A DNA stretch of 64,000 nt from the NCBI GenBank assembly GCA_029964075.1, contig CM057134.1, positions 19,570,905-19,634,904 of the forward strand, given 5' to 3'. Position numbers and translations under genes: made by a program. Position 1 is the stretch's first letter. The number at the start of each line of letters is the position of its first letter. Below, one piece after another: positions 45,638 through 57,300 of the stretch. This stretch comes from Patiria pectinifera (taxonomy: Eukaryota; Echinodermata; Asteroidea; Valvatida; Asterinidae). The notes under the pieces were generated by a model. It worked only from the letters and a program-made list of their open reading frames with translations. It searched no databases and was not told where the DNA came from.

Positions 45638-48600
45638 ATGAAGAAACAATCGCACAGAATGACAAAGAGTGAGAGTACGACAGCCTCATCAATGCAGGAG
45701 GATTTGGAGGAAGTTGATGAGATAGGAAGCGATGATGAAGCCCCAGAAGCCGTCTCTTTCAATCAGGGAAGGAAAGAAGCATTGGAATCAATATCCCACG
45801 CACTACAAGATCTACAGAGGTATGCAGTCTAGAGTATGGTTTTATCGTTAGTCTCGGTACAAGATTTGAATTGGTTAAGGCGCCGTGGTGATAGAGGGCG
45901 CTATTGTTGGGCGTGTTCGGTCGATCATGATCGACCGATAGCACAGCACGATCAACTGTAGTCCAAAAATTTGGGACTCTCAATACTGTGTATGAGAGTC
46001 CCGAAACTTAAGGTATTGAAAACATGCAGAACAAGAAAAATAGACTGGCACCTAAAACAACCAGTCCAACACAGCTTCAGTACTGCATCAATCAACCATG
46101 CCAAAAGAATTTAAGAAACATGTGGCATGAAGCGGGAACTAGTCTCAATTTACTACACATTTCTCCATAGTCAAGCCACCAGACTATTGACACTGAATGA
46201 AGAGGTCAGTCTTTTCATATAGTTGGACCATGGTTGGACATGTAACAGTCTAGTATTTAGCCCCATTTTGAAATCAGTTGACTTCCCTCTCATGTGTAAA
46301 ATATTGAAGAAATGTCTCCTTTAAAAATTGAATTTGGTCTGCAAACTTGGTTGGTGAAATACTGAGGACATTTTCTTTGCCCAGGTGGAATTTTTGGAGA
46401 AATTTGCTGGCTAAACTTTGAGTAAAGTGGGCCTGATTTAGTTTTGCACGTTTCAGAGCACTCCAGAGCCCTGTCTGGATCAACTGATACTAGCGCAGCG
46501 CGATTGATCGACCGATCGCACACAACACTATCATCAAGATAAGTCAAATCAGGTCTTGAGAACTTTAGGTACCCAGACCCAAAACTTCCAAGCATACATC
46601 ACCAGTGCGCATCAGCTTAAAAAATAATGCCAGGGATGTAGTCGATTCCATCAAGTCCAGTCACAAGTCCAATCACAAGTCTAGTCACAAGTCCAATCAC
46701 AAGTCCAGTCACAAGAAACAGTGGACGAACAATAACAAAGAAATGCCTTTGTCAAAGCTCATTTGAAAAGCTTGTGAGTTGAATTGGGACTGGAGGACTT
46801 GTGATGGACTTGCAGGGACTTGTGATGGCCTCAACTACATCCCTGAACAGCATATGTGGGGTACGCTCAGAATGTCTCGGGTTTCTTCTGTGGAGTATGG
46901 ATAACACTTCAAATCCCTGCACAATTCTTGTGTGTGGTTACGCTCAGGGCAAGCAGGCAGATTCAGTCACGCTTCACTGCTCTCCACAGTGCTGTTTTTT
47001 TTTAGTGCAGTGACTCTCTGTGTGACACAGTTACTTTAACACTTCATATCCCTTCACCTGAAACTGACCTGCAGGATTTTAAAGGGTTTTACATATTGCT
47101 CTGAATACTGACTTCCCACTAGGAGGGTTAAAAGCACATGACTCAGCCCCGATGCGACAATTCATAAAGTCAAATGCATAATTGACAGGTTTATATTGTA
47201 ATACTGAAAAATTAATTTGAAATTTGTCGTCGACTGATTATTTTCAGAGTGAAGTTGAAGGCTAAGGAGAGACGCAGAGACCGCGACAAACTCCTCAAGG
47301 AACAGAAACAAAAGAAGAAGGTATCATTGAGTAAGGCTCGCCTCCCTCCTGAGTTACTGGACAAACTCGCCCAGCAACAGGACTTGACGTTAGAACAAAG
47401 GTAACATCAGTTGCGGAGATTTTTATCTTTGTTTGTTACGCATTGTTGTGTCAAATCATTCCTTCAACATCTTAATATTTTTGCCAGTCCAAGAGAGCCA
47501 GCCTAGTGTTCTCTTTGTACCTATCTCACTGACCGACCGACTCCCCGACCGACTGACTGACTGACTGACTTACTTTCACTTGTGATCTGGGCAGTGCTAT
47601 CATTAACCGTAACTCCTTAGGCCTTTTTGCTAGGATGTAGCCTCAATCTTGCAAAATCCTCCATCATTTCTTGAATATGGTCCATGGAGGGGTGCCCACT
47701 GCCTGAATCCTGAGGCAGTGACTGTCACTATGTTGAGGCTTGGCCAGTGACATCCTGGAGCAGTACGGAGGATTTCAAGCATAATCCAGTCCTATATTTA
47801 TGCACGGCTGAGCAAAAACAACACAAGGTCCGGCCCAAGACCCTGACAAAGTGCAACGAAATCAGTAACGCATTTTTGCCATGTTACCTCAGTTTTCCAA
47901 ATTCCTCCACTTTGGCAAAGAGGATTTTGAAGGATTCAGGGCGGTTAGGGTTAAGGGTGTGCATTGAAACAGGCACCCAAGTACCCCACCGCAGATGTCA
48001 CCGCTGTTCCAGATTATGGGATCAGGTACCTGTGACCAACTTTACAAATTACTAAGCAACTTCTCAGACAATGAAAAAGAAAGGTTTCAAATGCCCATTT
48101 GTGGGGAATTTTTCGAAATGAAAACCAGGCTACATGGAAAACCAAAATAGCTTTCAAATTTATTTGCATTTTACCGGGCAACAGATGACGCTCGCGAAAG
48201 TTGTAGTTTACACCGTAAAGCTATGAAGTCCTTCAGACAATTTCCGGGATTTGAATTTTGGAGTTCGGTTTCTTTTAGGAATGGTACCCAGGTACCAATG
48301 TTTTAATTCAGGAGGGTACCCAGTTACATTACTATCTGTAAATGGACACCACTAGTAATAATACTGATGAATCAAGGCACTCGATCATACATTCACGAGG
48401 CCCCCTTCAATGGAGAAACCATTGTGCATGCTATTGTACAAAGCAACTGCCTGTGACAGATTATCTGAACAATAGCTAGCACAATGCTTTCGCCATTGAA
48501 GGGGGCCATCATGATAGAATTGGTAGCCTGCTCGGATTGGTTTGTAGGACTACAGCGTATCGCCAATGAATGGGCTAAATCCGGCCCATCATGTAGACCA

Positions 48601-51600
48601 GATGCATGAAAAGACTTTTGGTAAATAGCCATTCTGAATCAATTGAATATAATTTTTGTGCACTCTAGGACCAGGCCCAATTTCATGGAGCTGCTAGCAC
48701 AAAAATTTGCTTAGCACAAAATAGTCCGGGCTTATAAAAGCTGGTTACCAGCCAAAACTCCATGCGATTTTCATGCTCAGCAAACAGCGGCTGAATACCA
48801 ATCACAAGCAATATACATCACGTGTAAATTTGGTTGGTAATCCTGTTTTTGCCAAGGAAGACTTTTCATGCTAAGCATGTTTATGTGCTTAGCAGGTCCA
48901 TGAAATTGGTCTAAGCTTTACTAGGCTTACTGTGTCGTGTTTAATGGTGCATTTGGAATAATGCGATGCACAAGTTGAATGTTTCATTAACATTCTGTTT
49001 TAAATGTGCAAAGTTTAGTTAATTTTGTGAACATTCCTTCTTCTTTTTAGTGAGAAATCACAAGGCCAACCACAAACGGAATCCAGCCCTACAGAGGAGA
49101 CAACAGATCGTCTTAGAGAGGATGACGAAGACAGTGACTTTGAAGACTTTGACGACTCTGACGAAGAGAAAGATCCATCGACCATCCAAATCATCCAGAG
49201 ATCTAAAGTACACCACCCGCCTCCCAATGAAGCTGCTCGTCAGTTCCTGCAGAACCAGTTGTATGGCTCAAGAATACCGCGAGAATCCAGTAAGTGTCTC
49301 TTTTTAATTTGCTGCCGAACAATGGACCCTCCCAGCTCGTCAATCAAACAAAGCACATTGACCAATCAGATTCAAACGTTTGGTCAGGTGACCAAGGTAG
49401 ATTGTTAAAACTCGGTCAGTCGGGGAACGTTTGTTTCGGTGCGGATTTAAATGCTTGTAACCAGTAACGTGCTTTAACAAACAAAACTGCGCCCAATTTG
49501 GATCTCAAGTCGCGTGAGAAGGCAAAAGTAAACATAGCGACAGTTAATGTTGCACGTCGTTTTGTTAGTCAGCATTTTGAATCTTGTGCTGATCCACCTC
49601 TCGGGAAGGATCTCTGAGATCCGTGATCTGGACTCGAGCGAAACACAGGAACGGATCCTGGATCGAGATCAGGATCCTAGCAAAACAAACAAACAGATCC
49701 TGCATCCAGATTAGGATCCAAGCAAAACAAACCAACAGATCCTGCATCCGGATCGAGATTCGAGCAAAACAAACAGATCCCACATCCAGATCAGGATCTG
49801 AGCAAAACAAACAAACAGATCCCACATCCCAAGCAGGATCCAAGCAAAACAAACAAATAGATCCTGAATCCAGATCTGGATCCAAGCAAAACAAACGAAC
49901 AGATCCTGGATCTGGATCCGGATCCGAGCAAAACAAACAGATCCCACATCCAGATCAGGATCTGAGCAAAACAAACAAACAGATCCCACATCCCAAGCAG
50001 GATCCAAGCAAAACAAACAAACTGATCCAGCATCCAGATCATGATCTGAGCAAAGCAAACAAACAGATCCCGCATCCAGATCAGGATCCGAGCAAAACAA
50101 ACACACAGATCCCGCATCCAGATTAGGATCCAAGCAAAACAAACGAACAGATTCTGCATCCAGATCAGGATCCAAGCAAAACAAACAAACTGATCTCGGA
50201 TCCAGATCAGGATCCAAGCAAAACAAACAAACAGATTGTGCATCCAGATCTGGATGTGTGCGAAACAAACTGGCCCTAGCACAGCAAGAAATGTACACAA
50301 ACCAAGAATTTGGCAAGAATTATGGCCAAATTGGGAAAAGTCAATTCACTTTTAACATCCAAAATCCCTGAAAATTCTACTCCAAGGATAAGTTAAAGGT
50401 AAAGGGGACGAACCTGTGTTCACAGGAACGGAGTGCCCATCTCTCTTTCGAAGCGATTGGGCCAGACTCAATATAATGCTGCTGCTGTGGGGGGATCGCC
50501 ACACCTCCTCCACAGCGAGTCTGTTACCTTCCCAGCATTGAATAATGCCGGTACCCATTTAACACCTGGGTTGAGAGGAGTAATTGAGGTAAAGCGTCTT
50601 ACTCAAGGGCACAACATGCATGGCCACGGCGGGGCTCGAACCCACAATCCCAATCATGGGGCCTGTGCTCTTACCGCTAGACCACACGTGCCCGTAGGAT
50701 AACTTGATTATAAAAATTCAGATTGGATGCATCAATGTCAATATAATAGAACTGTAGTCCTGTAGAGTAGCCATGTGTTTTTAAAGTAATGAAGGGAATA
50801 AGTACAGGTTTCTTTGGAAGTTTTGCAGTTTACTAGGGGGATCTTCTTATTTTTTCAGTGACGAAGAACGTTTCAAGAAAACTGAAGAGATTAGGAAAGC
50901 CGGGCATGAACTTCCATCATCAGAAATCACTCGGTAAGTTTGAAAGCAATCAGTAGGCATGTAGATGTTTGCGATAACTTTCTTCAAAGAAGATTGTGGT
51001 AATAGTAGGAATTATGAATGTATTCATGAAGAAGTTAATGACTGATCTTTGGAAAAAAATACATTGAAACAAAACGAGACAAGCCTAGAAAAGCTGGTCC
51101 CAGAGTGCACAAAATTCTATTAAATCGATTCCGAATGGCTATTCACTGGCAGTCTTTTCATGCATCTGGTCTAAACAATGGGCTGATTTAGCACATTCAT
51201 TGGTATTGTGGGGTAATCATATTTCAAACTTTTTGGCCAGTGTAAGACTTAAAGGTACAGTCCATCATTTGTAATTTGTGCTTTCTGTTCGTTTGAAGCA
51301 ACAAAAGTGCTCAAAATCAGCTGTATATTTCAAGAAATATACAGCATTCTAGGATCTTGATTTCAAATCAAAAGTTGCTGAATCATGTTATGAATTGGGC
51401 CTGAATTCAGCATCCGAGACACGTTTTCACTGAGCCGATTGCAGCTACGTGATGTCAGGCACCGATCCGACGAATTATAGCAATCGCGTGCGCGTTGTGC
51501 CAACGCTTGCGTGCGCTTCCCCGAGTTAAAAAAAAACAAACTACTGACGGAAATTTCCAACAATGCATCTTCAGACGCACCGTTGGAAAGGCCTTCTTTC

Positions 51601-52211
51601 GTTGATTTCTTCAAAACGACAGCTTGCCAGAAAGAATAATTTCACAGGGAGTTTCGTCCCCTTACTATCTTTCAACCAAGTATGTTTTTCAACAATAATT
51701 ATGTCAGTTACATTTTGGATAGCTGCGAATGATGGACTGTAGCTTTAAGCAAGTCTAATTCACAAGTGACAGTCAGTCAGTTAGGGCCCGTCGCAATTCA
51801 TATCCGAGACAAGTTTCGGGCAAATTCCGGACATTGTATTGGGTATAAGCTGCAGGATTCTGAACAACTTCCCCGCAATCTTCCCGCAATGAAGTTATCA
51901 GTATCGATGAGTCAAGCAGTTGCTAATGAAATTTTCCCTGGAACATGTCTGGGACAAATGCATAGCTTCTTCCAGACAAAGTGAACGATTCTACTCACAA
52001 CTTATGCTGAACTCGTCCATAATATGAATTGAGACGGACCTAAGTCAGGTACAAATTGGACTATTGGCTTATGCCTCTCAGGCCAGCAACAAATCCACCT
52101 AACGTAGCAGTTTTACTGTTTTACAATAATTGCCAATGATTTTATTTTTCTATTTTTTTTGCAGGAGTCAAGAAGAAGAAAGGAAAAAGAAGTCCAGCTC
52201 TTGATCAATAA
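45638..52211 (+). CDS. NOL7: Nucleolar protein 7-like (NOL7), complete
   Basis: NOL7 is a nucleolar factor of small-subunit rRNA processing. Five exons: 45638-45819, 47248-47400, 49051-49289, 50859-50933, 52165-52211, all GT-AG and in phase, 231 residues plus stop (human 257). Visible in order: an acidic N-terminus with DEAPEAVSFNQGRKEA (human has DDEAPEELTF), a long basic helix KERRRDRDKLLKEQKQKKK, LPPELLDKLAQQ (human LPDTILEKL), an acidic run, then AARQFLQNQLYGSRIPR, which matches the NUC129 region (AAQAFIHNSLYG), and a Lys-rich tail KKKKGKRSPALDQ. It is transcribed away from EMC1. Assignment rests on remembered human sequence; the middle is poorly conserved. Confidence 0.8.
45918..45937. 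repeat. Perfect 20-bp palindrome in NOL7 intron 1
   Basis: cggtcgatcatgatcgaccg reads the same on both strands. A related ttgatcgaccgatcg lies at 46503-46517, so this may be one end of a larger degraded foldback element (45.88-46.53 kb). Confidence 0.6.
46645..46715 (+). repeat. Short minisatellite, aagtccaatcac units, NOL7 intron 1
   Basis: About six units of 12 bases. The inverted form (acttgtgatgg) occurs at 46796-46830. Related to the arrays at 1.1 kb and 39.1 kb. Confidence 0.8.
46880..47135 (+). repeat. Dispersed repeat, family F copy 3
   Basis: Copy in NOL7 intron 1, very similar to 36660-36965, including the acttcccactaggagggtta end. Confidence 0.7.
47615..47960 (+). repeat. Dispersed repeat, family H, second copy
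   Basis: In NOL7 intron 2; see 42355-42745. Confidence 0.65.
48395..48515. repeat. Stem-loop repeat in NOL7 intron 2
   Basis: Left arm ggcccccttcaatgg with ccattgtgcatgctattgt; right arm (inverted) ccattgaagggggcc with acaatagctagcacaatg. Stem of about 40 bases with a loop of about 40. Confidence 0.65.
48540..48665 (+). repeat. Dispersed repeat, family R (pair with 51110-51225)
   Basis: Inverted match to 51110-51225 (agaccagatgcatgaaaaga, aatagccattc, gtgcactct). Both lie in NOL7 introns, in opposite orientation. Confidence 0.55.
48668..48912 (+). mobile_element. Foldback MITE, family I, second copy
   Basis: Begins aggcccaatttcatggagct and ends gtccatgaaattggtct. Same inner blocks as 38636-38872 (ggttaccagccaaaactcca, caatcacaagcaatatacat). 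In NOL7 intron 2. Confidence 0.7.
49640..50270 (+). repeat. 42-bp minisatellite, NOL7 intron 3
   Basis: About 14 copies of a unit built from caggatccaagcaaaacaaa and cagatcccgcatccagat. The period is near 42, a multiple of 3, which creates open frames of 167-201 codons on both strands; these are not genes. Units differ at several sites, some alternating in a higher-order way (49760-49860 resembles 49930-50030). Confidence 0.95.
50455..50700 (-). mobile_element. tRNA-like SINE, minus orientation, NOL7 intron 3
   Basis: Plus strand ends ggggctcgaacccacaatcc ... cttaccgctagaccac, i.e. minus-strand head gtggtctagcggtaag with box B gggttcgagcc. The body has actcaagggcacaac, as in other SINEs here. 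Confidence 0.7.
51255..51740 (-). repeat. Dispersed repeat, family S, inverted copy
   Basis: In NOL7 intron 4; see 18190-18480. Both ends carry accgtccatcat-like motifs (agtccatcattt and gatggactgt), suggesting a foldback element. Confidence 0.5.
51784..52053 (-). mobile_element. MITE family T, second copy
   Basis: Inverted-repeat ends (gggcccgtcgcaattcatat versus inverted ggtccgtctcaattcatat). In NOL7 intron 4, just before exon 5. Confidence 0.5.
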
Positions 52212-52226
52212 AGTTAAGCATCAGCC

Positions 52227-52232
52227 AATAAA
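52227..52232 (+). terminator. NOL7: Candidate NOL7 polyadenylation signal (AATAAA)
   Basis: AATAAA 15 bases after the stop codon; another AATAAA (52207-52212) overlaps the stop. Either could define a very short 3'UTR, but longer ones cannot be excluded. Confidence 0.35.
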
Positions 52233-52951
52233 CCAGAAGTGCAGAAGTTAAGATTTGAAATAAGCAAGTTTCAATCTAGAACCTAAGTGAGATTGAAATG
52301 AAATTTCAAGGGTATGGGTGGGGGCCGGGGGGGGGGGAGTTTCTAGAAAGAGGGGAGGGGGAAGTTCAAGGCGGATGAATTCAATCCTCGGGGAGATTCA
52401 GTTAAAAAAAACAATATTTTCAGCTTTTAGTAAACTATTTTATATTGTCCACTTTCCAAGTAATTTTGAAATGACCCAAATTCCCTTGTGTAGGATCTGA
52501 AGAAAGTTTGTAACAAATTTTCATTTTGTGGAGAATTAAAAGAATATTTGAACATTGCATTAACATTGTGAAGTTCACCAAAGGTATTTAATCAGTGCAT
52601 TATCTACCACTCCATTTCTGGACTGATTTTTGTAAAAAAATCTGACGAGTCGGCATACCATTTCAGCTTTTGTGAAATTGAATCTGTTAAAACGTCAAAA
52701 GCAGAACGTACTATAATTAGAGTACACACCACACACCTTAGCCTTGATTACAAGGCTGTGTAAGTGCTGTATCAGCATGCGATTAAGCATGCATTTGCCG
52801 TTTGTTCCTCTATATGCATGGACCTTACTGATAAATCTGAAACAATCATGTGCCAATAAATAAATATAATTATATATATTATATAGCGCCTTTTTCAAAA
52901 GAATACAAAGCGGAGAATGCAACCACAAAAAATGAAGTATATGACATATGA

Positions 52952-53135
52952 ACATATGAGACCCATTATGTAGCACCTTTTTGCTAGGTGCTGCGGCGCA
53001 CATTGCTGTCACTGCCAGAAACACCGGGGCAAACCCCTTCTCTTAACGACAAGCCATGATTGTTTCAGATTTATCAGTATTTGGTCTTGCTGGGTACCTA
53101 TTGTGGCGGGGAACTCCTCGGGCCAAACCTAGGCT
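52952..53135 (-). repeat. Family D repeat, second copy
   Basis: See 12838-13170; here between NOL7 and the long Schlafen gene. Similar for about 100 bases, then diverges. Confidence 0.55.
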
Positions 53136-53499
53136 AGTTGGGAGCAAGTCTGACACCCATTAGAGTGCAGCTGATCTTTCTGAACCCAAGCTTTCCCCAG
53201 ACGAGAGACCACTCAGAGTGACCTCGAGGCTCAGGGAGCAGGTCCGTTTTGGAGGAAATGTCCCGCCGATTGTTAGGCCTAATTGCACAATAAACCAGCA
53301 AGAAATACACCTTGACAAAGTACAACAGGATTGTCAGCACAACAAATATGATCGTAATTTATTACACAATAATCAAGAAATATACATAACAGTAATAATT
53401 AGGACTTAATGGGGCTGTATTTAATACCAGGTCACTTAATTATAGTTGGGAGACCACCCAATGCTCACAGCAGCAGCAACGCGCACAGCATCAACAATG

Positions 53500-53655
53500 C
53501 ACAACAATGTTAGCAATGCACCACTAAGTCAGCATGCGCGACTAAGTCAGCAATAAGAAACAGTATAAGCAATACATGTAACCAATGTAAGCAATGCACA
53601 CCAATGTAAGTGATGTACACCAATGTAAACAACGCACGCCAATGTAAGTAATGTC
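53500..53655 (+). repeat. Short tandem array, accaatgtaagcaatg units
   Basis: Five to seven diverged copies of about 22-24 bases (accaatgtaag.aatgcac). Confidence 0.7.
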
Positions 53656-54285
53656 ATGTTCTGTCCAAGGGGATTTCAAAAGTGGTAAAAACGCGCCCTC
53701 TTTTGTTAGCGCACGGAGCCCATAGTCCCTACACTTTCCTTTACACTATCAACTCTACTGGTCATCCAAATATTATCATCTCCATCACATGCACTTTGAA
53801 TAACACTTGGGATATATATACTCTCGTGTTTATTCTCTCGAAATATTTGATTTTGTTATAGACTTGCGTGCTTTGCCCTTGAATGAAATACGCATCTAAA
53901 TTTCCATGTTGGAATCCTTGTGAAATACATAGTCTGGACTAATTTTTTTTCACGTATTGTTACTTGTTATCCAAATCGCCCACTGACAGACTGTGCCGAG
54001 AAAGCAGAGCAGACCTTGCCATGCTTTTGGACATCCCATCACCCATTCGTCCCTGATGCTTACATCGTACCAAGATCTTGTTATTTAACTGATCAAAGAC
54101 TTCTCAATCTCATACCTTAAGTTTGCAGCATTCTTAATGTTTGTATGAATAATGCTGAAGGAATCGTATTCATAACCTAAGTTTGTATTATTGATAGTTG
54201 ATCCACTTTATACAGTCTTTAATTTTGATTGTAAGGCGCCTTTGATCAGTTTTATCTGGAAATTGCGCAATTAAGCATTAATAAC

Positions 54286-54291
54286 TTTATT
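54286..54291 (-). terminator. Candidate polyadenylation signal of long Schlafen gene
   Basis: AATAAA on the minus strand, 44 bases past the stop codon. Confidence 0.5.
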
Positions 54292-54334
54292 GTGTGAAAC
54301 TTGTTGAATTCAGGTTTCCTGGTTCTTATAATTG

Positions 54335-57300
54335 TCATTCATTGACGTAATACTTTTGGACTGTTTCAAGCAAATTCTTGTCAGTACACATATTGAGCAC
54401 AAGATCGGCACCAACGCTGAGGAATTCTAGCTTGGTTCGTGCCCTAGATGCCAGGGCTAAGACGTAGGTCTTCATCGTGTACTTCTGGAGAGTGCCTTCA
54501 TTTGGCATTATGCCAATAACCACCTGGTTCTCCCGGCCAGCGAAACTTTCTAAACCCTCAATGCGCACGCACTGGCCGCGTGCAGGCACTTCATGCGTTC
54601 CGTGAATGGCGTGGACGTTCGGAAGAAGATGGAAAATGATCAGCCTGTAGACGCCAGCATGCTGGACATCGATGATACGGAAGATGTGCTCGGGAACTGT
54701 TACAGGTCCCAGAAGGAACTCGGAAACTGCGTACAACATCTGGAGATTTGTCCCCTTGGTTTCTCCGTACCCCAAGAGCCTCACTTTACGATCTACCAGA
54801 ATACCTATCTCTGATGGAACCCCCGAGACAGGTCGACCACTCTGTACAAAATTCTTGTAGAGTTCGCACAGATATTGCCACTTTTCTTCAAACATGCATA
54901 CAACTGTGTTTCTGACGGGTGCATCATATCTGCCTTTGTCAGAACAAATTCGACCCAGGAAGAGAGGGGGTGTGGCCGTGTCCTCTCCAAAGCAAGAGTC
55001 TGCCAGACTGATCTGAAAGGTGGCGCCTTGATCCGAAAGCAGCTCTTTGGTCAGGAGGCAAAAGAACAGCACAGCATGAAGCACCTGGGGACCAGGCACG
55101 CCATTGTCCTCAATGCCACCTTCTTTCAACTGTTCATGTATGTCTCGGTACAACCTCATGCATTCCTTTTGCACAGGGGTCGTCATGAGGCTGCTCAGTG
55201 ATGTTCTGTCGTCATCTACATCGTGCCGAATGAGTGTAATCTCACCAGGACTGTATCCCATGTTCGTGTACTTTTCTACAGTCGCTCTCAGCGATTCGGG
55301 CGACAACGGCGTGGCCCTCATCACCGGCCGTTCACCCTTGAAATCGTGCGCCGTCGTGGGCAACACGCCGTAACACTCGGTGGAGACGAACTTTTGAAAG
55401 AAGTCAGTTATCTCCTCGGAATTTCGTATCACAACGTTTAGCGTCACAGTTTTACCGTTGGACTCACCCATGAACTCCCTTAAAGTCTGGTAGTAGTGTG
55501 ATTGCTCGAGGCTCTGCGATTCGTCAGAGATGACCACCATCCTGCATTCTGGCTTCTTTCTTAGCCAGATACACAGACACTCCAGCCAGTCGATTTGGAA
55601 GCACTTAAAAAACGTGTTATCTATTTCTCGCACAGCCACACGCATGTCCGTGGTTAGATTCCTAGTGTCTTCCTCCACGTTGCTAGGAGGAACATCTCTC
55701 TTGTTCAGTAAGTTTTGTGTGTCGTCTAAGATGAGATATTTGGCGGATTCGGGCAACGTTCCATCTTTAATCTTCCACACAATGTCGTCGAATGCAACCG
55801 AGAGACATATTTTCTCCCCACAAAGAGTTGAGCTCTTTGGAAAAACCAATTCTCTAAAAGATAACGACAAATATACAGAGTCTGAATTATAATGTATGGT
55901 ATTGCGACATAACTTTTGGTTTACAGGGCAATTAATGAAAAGTACACAGTTTGATGTATGGATCTACAGGACCTGCATTAACTTTTGTTCAAAATTATGT
56001 CAGAAAGCATCTATATGTGAAAGACAATGTACCTATATGAATCTGTTCTTGGATACCCACTTATTAGAGAAGGATGCCTACCTCACGTAGTTGGCCATCT
56101 GTACATTCGACGGTATGTACAAGATCTGCTCTACTTCAGCCCCACCGAGACGGAGGCGCTTGGCTCTCTCGATGCCAATGACTGTTTTCCCAGTACCTGG
56201 ATAGCCCTGGATGTACACATGAGGAACCTCATTGCACAAAGTCAGAGCTTGGAGCTGAGATGGAGTCAAGAGGTTCATCACCTGGACTCCCATCAGGTCC
56301 CGCATGTACAAATAGGTCTCCGGCGTGAACGACGCCACGGCGACAACGAGGGCGCTGACTAAGGATTGCAGCTTCTTGAAGTACATTTGGTGATAGCTCG
56401 CTGGCTTGTTCGCCGGTGTGTGGCACCGGATGCTCTCGATAATGCCGGGAATACAGTCAGGGTCCGTCTCCAAATCAAGGCAGCAGCTCTTGACGAAGAA
56501 ACGGCCTTCTCCGCCGTGCCTTGTGAGACATTCTTCAAGCTCCGTGGACGCCTTCTCGGAGTATTCCTGCAAACCTATTCCTGCTGACCCTACGGTCACC
56601 AGAAAAGGAGTGTCTGTTTCTGTGAAGACTAAGATGTCGCACATGACCTCTTTGGCGCATTCAGGTCTGTGAATGCCAATGTCGGCCAGTATACATTGCG
56701 ACACAACACATACTCCCTTGGTACCTGCGAACCTGTCTTTCAAGGCAGTGGTGATGTTCTGGAGTACGCTAGTCCCAGTGTGAGACACCAAACTGATATA
56801 GTTCTCCGGCCAAATGTGTAGGCCTTCCTTTACTGTGAAAAAAAAACACAGTGCGGAAAACAAATTATTGGATTGATTTGCCCGGCCGCAATTTTTTTGG
56901 TTTCCTGCACCATCGTTCAGTCGCTATACTCATTACAAGCACGCGTATAACCATTGGTTTTCGGACTTTGCTTCCCTTTAAAAAAATATCCAAATCCATG
57001 TCAAAAAGAAAATGTGAAACTTATTCAAGAGAGTAGTTGAATTTATTTCCACAAAAAAATATGTAATTTGAAAAAAGAAAAAGAAAACAAAATGGGTCAC
57101 AAGAGCAGTCCGACAATACATGTACAGCGATTTCAAATGCTTCTAAAATTATCTGCAATCACCATAATATTTACTACAACCACGTGATGCTTTCACGCAT
57201 GCGTGTTATGTTTGTTATGCTTGAGAGTTAGGAGTGCGCTTTTACCAAATTAAGTCGCATCATCATATTTTGCAATATATAGCAATCAATCACTGGATGA

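Larger units (their letters stand above)
52233..54285. other. NOL7-Schlafen intergenic region
   Basis: Convergent 3' ends. It holds a poly-G stretch (52318-52340), the family D repeat (52952-53135), a short tandem array of about 24-base units (53500-53655, accaatgtaagcaatgc) and an inverted family E fragment (about 53685-53725). No coding sequence seen. Confidence 0.5.

Noticed and set aside
49711-50316. Open frames of 167-201 codons on both strands
   Set aside because: They run through the 42-bp minisatellite whose period is a multiple of 3; the translation is a simple repeat with no gene signals.
54593-56672. Plus-strand frames opposite the long Schlafen exons
   Set aside because: Antisense shadows; the minus frames carry the conserved motifs and splice sites.
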